IMG/VR virus record: IMGVR_UViG_3300031576_000990
Location: 1-37,160 of that record
Direction: 5' to 3' (one strand)
Origin: a virus
Length of the DNA stretch: 37,160 nt
Within the stretch, counting starts at the first letter, position 1. Every line of letters starts with the position of its first letter. The notes beneath the pieces were generated by a model. The model was not told the DNA's origin. It did not search any database and saw nothing but the letters and a program-made list of their open reading frames with translations. Shown here in pieces: positions 33,208-37,160 of this stretch. The translations under genes and the position numbers were made by a program.

Positions 33208-33420
33208 ATGCGCCAAAATGCGCAACAGCTTTTGGTTATTGTTGCTCTTTTAGTGGCAGCTGTAATTGGTTTTTATTTTTTCCGCAATACTGTAACCGCT
33301 GGACGCTTTAATTGTTCGATATTCAAAACACAGGCCGAAGCACAGCGTTATTTTGATAGGACACACGATCGTCGTCTTGATCGAGATAATGACAGCGAAG
33401 CGTGCGAACAGCTGCCTTAA
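33208..33420 (+). CDS. Membrane-anchored Excalibur calcium-binding domain protein
   Basis: 70 aa. One N-terminal transmembrane helix (LLVIVALLVAAVIGFYFF, residues 8-25) is followed by a compact Excalibur domain: FNCSIFKTQAEAQRYFDRT with Cys36, then the calcium loop DRDNDSEACE (58-67), ending QLP. The usual DxDxDGxxCExLP is kept except for Gly to Ser. The domain should face outside the membrane. Excalibur modules occur in bacterial cell-wall proteins and nucleases; a free, anchored domain next to lysis genes is unusual. Confidence 0.85.
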   Translation: MRQNAQQLLVIVALLVAAVIGFYFFRNTVTAGRFNCSIFKTQAEAQRYFDRTHDRRLDRDNDSEACEQLP

Positions 33421-33437
33421 TTACTAAGCAAAAATAT

Positions 33438-33842
33438 ATGAAAAAAATTGCCCGAAGCCTTTACGACCTTATATTTTTCTATGATTGGGTTGTAGTGGAG
33501 CTGATCGCGTCACTTATGGCAATGACGTGGGGAGCATGGTTTTTATATGCTGTTTCCAGCTTTTCTACCTCAGCCGTTTTTTCGGTCCTTGAATCTTTTA
33601 TCACGCAGACTCAGCTCGGCACTATTATGGTGAGCGTGGGTCTTGCACAATTTGTTGCGGTATATGCGCGGGTTTATTGGTTGCGAAAATATATGACGCT
33701 GACGGCTATGTTTTTGTGGTGTGCCATGGGGGTAATGTTTGCGCTCGGATCAACGGCCAGCGTCGGAATACCGACTATGGCAATACTGACCTTTTTCTTA
33801 GTTATTAATTATATTCGGATTACTCCGTCTCTTTATTACTAA
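33438..33842 (+). CDS. Four-helix membrane protein
   Basis: 134 aa from the ATG at 33438; an upstream in-frame start would overlap the Excalibur gene. Four hydrophobic helices are visible (VVVELIASLMAMTWGAWFLY; IMVSVGLAQFVAVYARVYW; TLTAMFLWCAMGVMFALGS; GIPTMAILTFFLVINYIRI). No family recognised. Its position among holin and endolysin genes suggests a role in lysis timing or the host membrane. It ends 1 nt before the next gene. Confidence 0.7.
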   Translation: MKKIARSLYDLIFFYDWVVVELIASLMAMTWGAWFLYAVSSFSTSAVFSVLESFITQTQLGTIMVSVGLAQFVAVYARVYWLRKYMTLTAMFLWCAMGVMFALGSTASVGIPTMAILTFFLVINYIRITPSLYY

Positions 33843-33843
33843 A

Positions 33844-34140
33844 ATGTTTCATTTTTTCCAAACTGATTTTGGCAAGGCATTTATCGGATTTCTTTCAGCC
33901 GCTGTTTTGGTTGTTTTAGCTCAGATTTTACGAAAATGGTTTATACCCAAAGAAAATGAAATGGACGGGTTGCGGCAGGATCGGATTTTTTATAGAGACG
34001 AGGTAATTAGATTACGCTCGGAAGTTTCTAATTTGACAGTTAAGGTTAATGCTGTGATTGCCAATAACAAAATGCTTGAAAGAATTATTACTGATCAGGG
34101 TATAGAGCTTCCTGAACAATATAACAAGGATATTGAGTAG
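33844..34140 (+). CDS. Membrane protein with coiled coil (spanin-like?)
   Basis: 98 aa. A single N-terminal transmembrane helix (AFIGFLSAAVLVVLAQIL) is followed by a charged coiled coil (DEVIRLRSEVSNLTVKVNAV) to the C terminus, the topology of an inner-membrane spanin or a coiled-coil holin accessory. There is no lipobox. It precedes a 179-nt structured gap. Confidence 0.6.
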   Translation: MFHFFQTDFGKAFIGFLSAAVLVVLAQILRKWFIPKENEMDGLRQDRIFYRDEVIRLRSEVSNLTVKVNAVIANNKMLERIITDQGIELPEQYNKDIE

Positions 34141-34171
34141 CTACTTTTTGGCCGAGTTATATAATTCAAGC

Positions 34172-34295
34172 AGGTGGAAAAATAGGAGAGGTGCGCTTAG
34201 TTCATTAGAAAGGTCGTTTTAAACTGCTCCTTTTCCCGCGGCAAACCGCGTCGAATATCCTCACAAGGGGAGCCCTAAAACTCCCCTTCCCACCT
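34172..34295 (+). ncRNA. Multi-hairpin intergenic RNA upstream of the holin gene
   Basis: The 34141-34319 gap (179 nt) has no gene. AGGUGG (34172-34177) pairs with CCACCU (34290-34295). Inside are GGAG.../CUCC (34185-34188 with 34227-34230, extended by A-U pairs), CGCGG-caaa-CCGCG (34237-34250) and a perfect 8-bp AAGGGGAG/CUCCCCUU hairpin (34265-34272 with 34281-34288). The last hairpin plus the later U5 (34295-34299) could also act as a terminator. It may be a small RNA or a processed leader for the lysis genes. Confidence 0.5.
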
Positions 34296-34319
34296 TTTTA
34301 TTCTTAACCTTAATTTAGT

Positions 34320-34553
34320 ATGAAAGATTTATTTTATTTCTTAAAAGGCAAAAAAACCTATATTTTGGGCGTCATTTTAGCTGCCCTTGATGTATGTTTT
34401 ATGTTTCATATTTTGGTGTGGACTCCTGAGCAGACTATGGCGGTCAACGGATTTTTAGTAACTCTTATGGGTATGACCGGTCGGGCTGCTATTACTGATG
34501 TTAAAGAAAAAATGGTTAAAATGGCTGGTGAGACCAATCCTGTTAATGAATAA
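34320..34553 (+). CDS. Putative holin
   Basis: 77 aa, of holin size. It begins MKDLFYFLKGKKTYILGVIL; the first membrane helix spans about 13-33 and a second, weaker one about 41-59 (VNGFLVTLMGMTGRAAI), with a charged C terminus. The GKKTYI...EQ...LGMTGLRA-like layout recurs in small phage holins. Three genes upstream of the endolysin. It would open the membrane to release the endolysin. Confidence 0.65.
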   Translation: MKDLFYFLKGKKTYILGVILAALDVCFMFHILVWTPEQTMAVNGFLVTLMGMTGRAAITDVKEKMVKMAGETNPVNE

Positions 34554-34574
34554 TTTATTAATTAATTTACGCCT

Positions 34575-34856
34575 ATGGCAGAGGAAATAGTGTCAATCGA
34601 AGCTACTCCGGCCGCGCAGGGACTGCCGGACGGTGATAAGCCCGTTAAAGTTGTCACCGAAGTTTCTAAATCAAGCGAACAGACCGTAACTGTGTCCAGT
34701 TTGCGTCAAAGCGCTAAGGGTTTTTTGCAAGAAGCCGAGCGATATTTGGCCGAGTATAACAAACAAGTCGACTTGCATAATCAGATTACGACCGAACTTA
34801 ATTTAGACGTGGAGGGTGCCGACGAATTTAAAACCAAGAAATTGGTTGACGCATAG
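34575..34856 (+). CDS. Small soluble hypothetical protein
   Basis: 93 aa. An acidic, unstructured N terminus is followed by a helical segment (LRQSAKGFLQEAERYLAEYN) that could oligomerise. No family recognised. It lies between the holin and the 32-aa membrane peptide; its TAG stop lies inside the first of three GCATAG repeats. Confidence 0.6.
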   Translation: MAEEIVSIEATPAAQGLPDGDKPVKVVTEVSKSSEQTVTVSSLRQSAKGFLQEAERYLAEYNKQVDLHNQITTELNLDVEGADEFKTKKLVDA

Positions 34857-34890
34857 GTTTGCATAGCTTTGATCACTTTTGCATAGTTTT
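34851..34890 (+). repeat. Three GCATAGnTTT direct repeats
   Basis: GCATAGGTTT (34851-34860), GCATAGCTTT (34861-34870) and GCATAGTTTT (34881-34890): two in tandem, then one 10 nt further on, ending exactly at the ATG of the 32-aa frame. Each contains an in-frame-capable TAG. It could be an operator, a translational control element, or decayed duplication. Confidence 0.6.
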
Positions 34891-34989
34891 ATGACTTACG
34901 GCAAAGCCGTTATCGTTGGGATTGTGTGGGGAGTTATCGGCTTAATTTTGCTGATATTTTTTACAACTAAATTTCATATACAATTATAA
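34891..34989 (+). CDS. 32-aa single-helix membrane peptide
   Basis: A short frame, ATG 34891 to TAA 34987-34989. The peptide is MTYGKAVIVGIVWGVIGLIL followed by a hydrophobic continuation and a short basic tail: one transmembrane helix. It ends 4 nt before the endolysin start. Tiny membrane peptides in this place are often holins, antiholins or pinholins. Supported by position and hydrophobicity only. Confidence 0.6.
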   Translation: MTYGKAVIVGIVWGVIGLILLIFFTTKFHIQL

Positions 34990-34993
34990 AAAT

Positions 34994-35608
34994 ATGGCCG
35001 CTAATTTAGATTTACTCCACCCCGAGCTTAAAAAAAAGGCGCTTCAACTCATTAATGAAGCAGCCAAGTCTAAGCTATATATCAAAATTACTCAGGGTTT
35101 GCGCACAATCGCCGAGCAAAACGCATTATATGCGCAAGGCCGCGGCGGATCGGGTAAAATTGTTACCAATGCTAAAGGCGGTCAGAGTTATCACAACTAC
35201 GGACTGGCTTTTGATTTTGCTTTTACCGGAGCAGACCCATATAAAGGAAATTTTGCTGCGGTTGGTGCGATTGGTAAACGTCTTGGATTAGAATGGGGTG
35301 GTGACTGGCCGATCGGCAAAAAGGATATGCCGCACTTTCAATTAACTTTTGGCCTTTCAATTAAGCAGTTACTCGCCGGCGCACGACCGCCAAAAATTCA
35401 ACAGCCTATTATTAATTTTGACACTATGCTTGTAAAATCTCCCGGCAACCCGGCAATTTACGCGGTGGTTGGCAATACGCTCGTTCCGTTCGCGACTGAT
35501 TATGCGACTTTTCAAAAAGATTTTAGCGTTGCCAAGGTGCAAGATCTTACGTCCGCTCAGTTTGCAAACTTTAAAATTGCGAGCGCGGTTCAGATCACTA
35601 AGAAATAG
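34994..35608 (+). CDS. Endolysin, M15-family peptidase (L-Ala-D-Glu/D-Ala-D-Ala type)
   Basis: A 204-aa peptidoglycan peptidase. The M15 zinc site is complete: SYHNYGLAFD (H67 and D74 of SxHxxGxAxD) and PHF (H114), with EWGGDW (100-105) in the expected place. The first 120 residues form the catalytic domain. Residues about 135-204 form a C-terminal domain (MLVKSPGNPAIYAVVGNTLV and onward) that may bind the cell wall. There is no signal peptide, so it depends on a holin. It cuts peptide stems, so the host must have peptidoglycan. Confidence 0.92.
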   Translation: MAANLDLLHPELKKKALQLINEAAKSKLYIKITQGLRTIAEQNALYAQGRGGSGKIVTNAKGGQSYHNYGLAFDFAFTGADPYKGNFAAVGAIGKRLGLEWGGDWPIGKKDMPHFQLTFGLSIKQLLAGARPPKIQQPIINFDTMLVKSPGNPAIYAVVGNTLVPFATDYATFQKDFSVAKVQDLTSAQFANFKIASAVQITKK

Positions 35609-35622
35609 AAAATAAATAGAAA

Positions 35623-37160
35623 ATGAAAAAAATCTATGTCATTGACTCAATCTTGCCCGGCTGGTCCAGTCTTAAGCAAATAGGACGGAAAGGCCAGTTT
35701 ATTGCGTCTATTGGCATTGATCCTGATATGCCGATCGCCGACTCAGGCGAACTTGGCACCTCAGGGGTTTTACGCCCGACCGCAGCGACTAAAATTTCCG
35801 GATCAGAAGTCACCGGCATTATTAAGTGGCTTGTTTCTAATCCGAAAGATACAAATGTTTATGGCTATGCCAATGACGGTAAGATCCATGTTGTGCAATC
35901 GAACTTAACTATGGCCTCTCAGCTGACGCAGCTGACTAACGCGCAGGGACAAGGTAGCGCCTATTACGACAACTATATTTATTTCAGAAAAAATATTGAT
36001 GTCGCGCGCTATGGTCCCTTAAACGGCGTGGCCGCTATGACACAAAGTTATTGGGTGGGCACGCTTGGGAAAACAGCGCTTTCAAATACAACTTATCCCT
36101 CAATTCGAGGTGTGCAAATGCCTAATGGTAAAATGCTACGTTCCGCTTTTGCCAATAACAATCTTTATTTTTGTGATGTTAACTCCTCAGGCGAGGGGAT
36201 TATTAACTATATCGCCACGAAAAAAACGACCGTCGAGGGAGATACTAATAACGGCTCAACCTATAATGCACTTAATCTTGGCGTGGGCCGTTATCCGACC
36301 GATATTGAAAATTACGGCACGGAATTGGCAATCTCGGTTATTGAGGGCGTTGACACTACCGCTAAACAGACAAGGGCAAAGATTATTTTTTGGGATTATA
36401 CCTCAGCTTCGTTTGCAAAAATTATCGAGCGCGAATTAGCTGACCCAATTATTACGGCGCTGCGCAACATTAATGGAATTTTGTTTGTCTTTTCAGGTAA
36501 TGCCAATGGCGGTTTCCGAGTTGGTTATTTCGTCGGTGGTTATACTTATAAGCAAATTTATTTCTGTGCCGATTCTATGCCGCCGTTAGCCGGTGCGATT
36601 GATCACATGATTACGCGCTTTATTTGGGGTGGTTATACAACCTACCCGGAAGCCTCAGCCTCAGTCTTTGCGCGCGGCTCAAAGCACGAGGACGTGCCTA
36701 TGGGTATTCACAATATTTTAAAAACGACCAGCGCCGGGGCCAATGGTCTTGTAACTGCCTTAGCCTACGTGCAAAATAACTCCTTTGCTTTGCAGGAGCC
36801 GTTAGTGGCATGGTCAGACGACAGCGCTAAGGGTATTGATAAACTGGGGACAAGTTACGGCGTTAATGTGTGGCGCTCAGAAATGTTTAGAATTGGCCGC
36901 AACTTTAAAATTACCGGGCTTCATATTCCCCTTTCCAAGGCTGTGGCGGCTAACATGACACTAATACCTAAATTTTATATTGACGACGAGAGCTCGAATA
37001 AAGCGGTTAAAACAATCAATAATACGAATTACGCCGCCTCAGAGCGTTATATCAGCAATGAAAATTTACAGATACAGGGCAAACAAAACTTTATTTTAGA
37101 GCTCCGTTGGAGCGGCAGCGCTTTATTGCCCGTAGCATTGCCAATTTTTATTGATACCGA
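35623..37160 (+). CDS. Tail protein, 5' part (nozzle/propeller-like), continues at base 1
   Basis: The open frame runs off the right end and continues at base 1 to the stop at 150-152, giving 520 aa in all. It starts MKKIYVIDSILPGWSSLKQI. The sequence is beta-rich throughout with blade-like stretches (NVYGYANDGKIHVVQSN; ANNNLYFCDVNSSGEG; INGILFVFSGNANGGFRVGY), and the last 100 residues resemble a beta-sandwich (FKITGLHIPLS). No membrane span or enzyme motif. By size, fold impression and place next to tail proteins, it may be the podoviral tail nozzle/hub. No significant family memory, so inference. Confidence 0.7.
   Translation, partial: MKKIYVIDSILPGWSSLKQIGRKGQFIASIGIDPDMPIADSGELGTSGVLRPTAATKISGSEVTGIIKWLVSNPKDTNVYGYANDGKIHVVQSNLTMASQLTQLTNAQGQGSAYYDNYIYFRKNIDVARYGPLNGVAAMTQSYWVGTLGKTALSNTTYPSIRGVQMPNGKMLRSAFANNNLYFCDVNSSGEGIINYIATKKTTVEGDTNNGSTYNALNLGVGRYPTDIENYGTELAISVIEGVDTTAKQTRAKIIFWDYTSASFAKIIERELADPIITALRNINGILFVFSGNANGGFRVGYFVGGYTYKQIYFCADSMPPLAGAIDHMITRFIWGGYTTYPEASASVFARGSKHEDVPMGIHNILKTTSAGANGLVTALAYVQNNSFALQEPLVAWSDDSAKGIDKLGTSYGVNVWRSEMFRIGRNFKITGLHIPLSKAVAANMTLIPKFYIDDESSNKAVKTINNTNYAASERYISNENLQIQGKQNFILELRWSGSALLPVALPIFIDT
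37034..37160. repeat. Right copy of 127-bp terminal direct repeat
   Basis: Exact copy of bases 1-127. Joining the two copies restores a complete 520-aa reading frame (35623 to the stop at 150-152), which supports circularity. Confidence 0.93.

Noticed and set aside
34141-34319. Possible tRNA gene (CUUAGUUCAUUAG looks like a D-arm; GUCGAAUA resembles a T loop)
   Set aside because: The T stem does not pair, the acceptor arms match over only four positions, and no anticodon stem of five pairs fits between them.

Overview
The window is a complete circular tailed-phage genome, linearised inside a gene. The first 127 bases (1-127) are repeated exactly as the last 127 (37034-37160), and a tail gene that is open at the right end (from 35623) continues in frame into the left end (stop 150-152). 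The real molecule is therefore about 37,033 bp. The head genes (N4-gp56-type major capsid protein, terminase, large portal), the absence of tail-tube, sheath or tape-measure genes, and two very large late proteins point to a podovirus-like virion. The standard genetic code is used. The host is most likely a Patescibacteria/CPR bacterium: the phage carries host-like GroEL, GroES and a KhpA-type KH protein whose wording resembles CPR homologues as I remember them (inference; no search was run).

Layout. (1) A leftward operon runs from about 16.15 kb down to 9.9 kb: small hypothetical proteins, a winged-helix protein, a PhyH-type dioxygenase, khpA, a 47-aa membrane protein, groES, groEL, an HNH protein, then a terminator and a separately promoted membrane protein. 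(2) A short rightward unit (16.26-16.93 kb) encodes an HTH protein that may be the replication initiator or regulator, then an AT-rich, hairpin-rich stretch with DnaA-box-like sites, closed by a strong bidirectional terminator. (3) The rightward late region (17.0 kb, through the ends, to 9.9 kb) holds terS, terL, portal, scaffold and capsid; a seven-gene glycan block (two GT4 and one GT2 glycosyltransferases, two methyltransferases, an NAD-dependent epimerase, an HExxH protein); a connector protein, a decapeptide-repeat protein and a tail fibre; an Excalibur/membrane/holin/M15-endolysin lysis region; and tail and putative ejection proteins of 520, 856, 844 and 1529 aa. I see no DNA polymerase, primase, helicase, integrase or RNA polymerase, so replication must lean on the host.

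The most striking feature not explained by the genes is RNA structure in the intergenic gaps. Most gaps longer than about 40 nt, on both strands, can fold into a long stem that often starts within a few nt of the upstream stop codon and ends 0-33 nt before the next start. Two of them form convincing pseudoknots (22811-22881 after the capsid gene; 14482-14521 on the minus strand). G-U wobbles in several of these stems favour the transcribed strand. Shine-Dalgarno sequences are almost absent. The phage also encodes its own KH RNA-binding protein, so a stop-stem-start RNA system serving translation, transcript processing or mRNA stability is the leading candidate for a new system here. A second candidate is the virion- or host-glycan module embedded between the capsid and tail genes.
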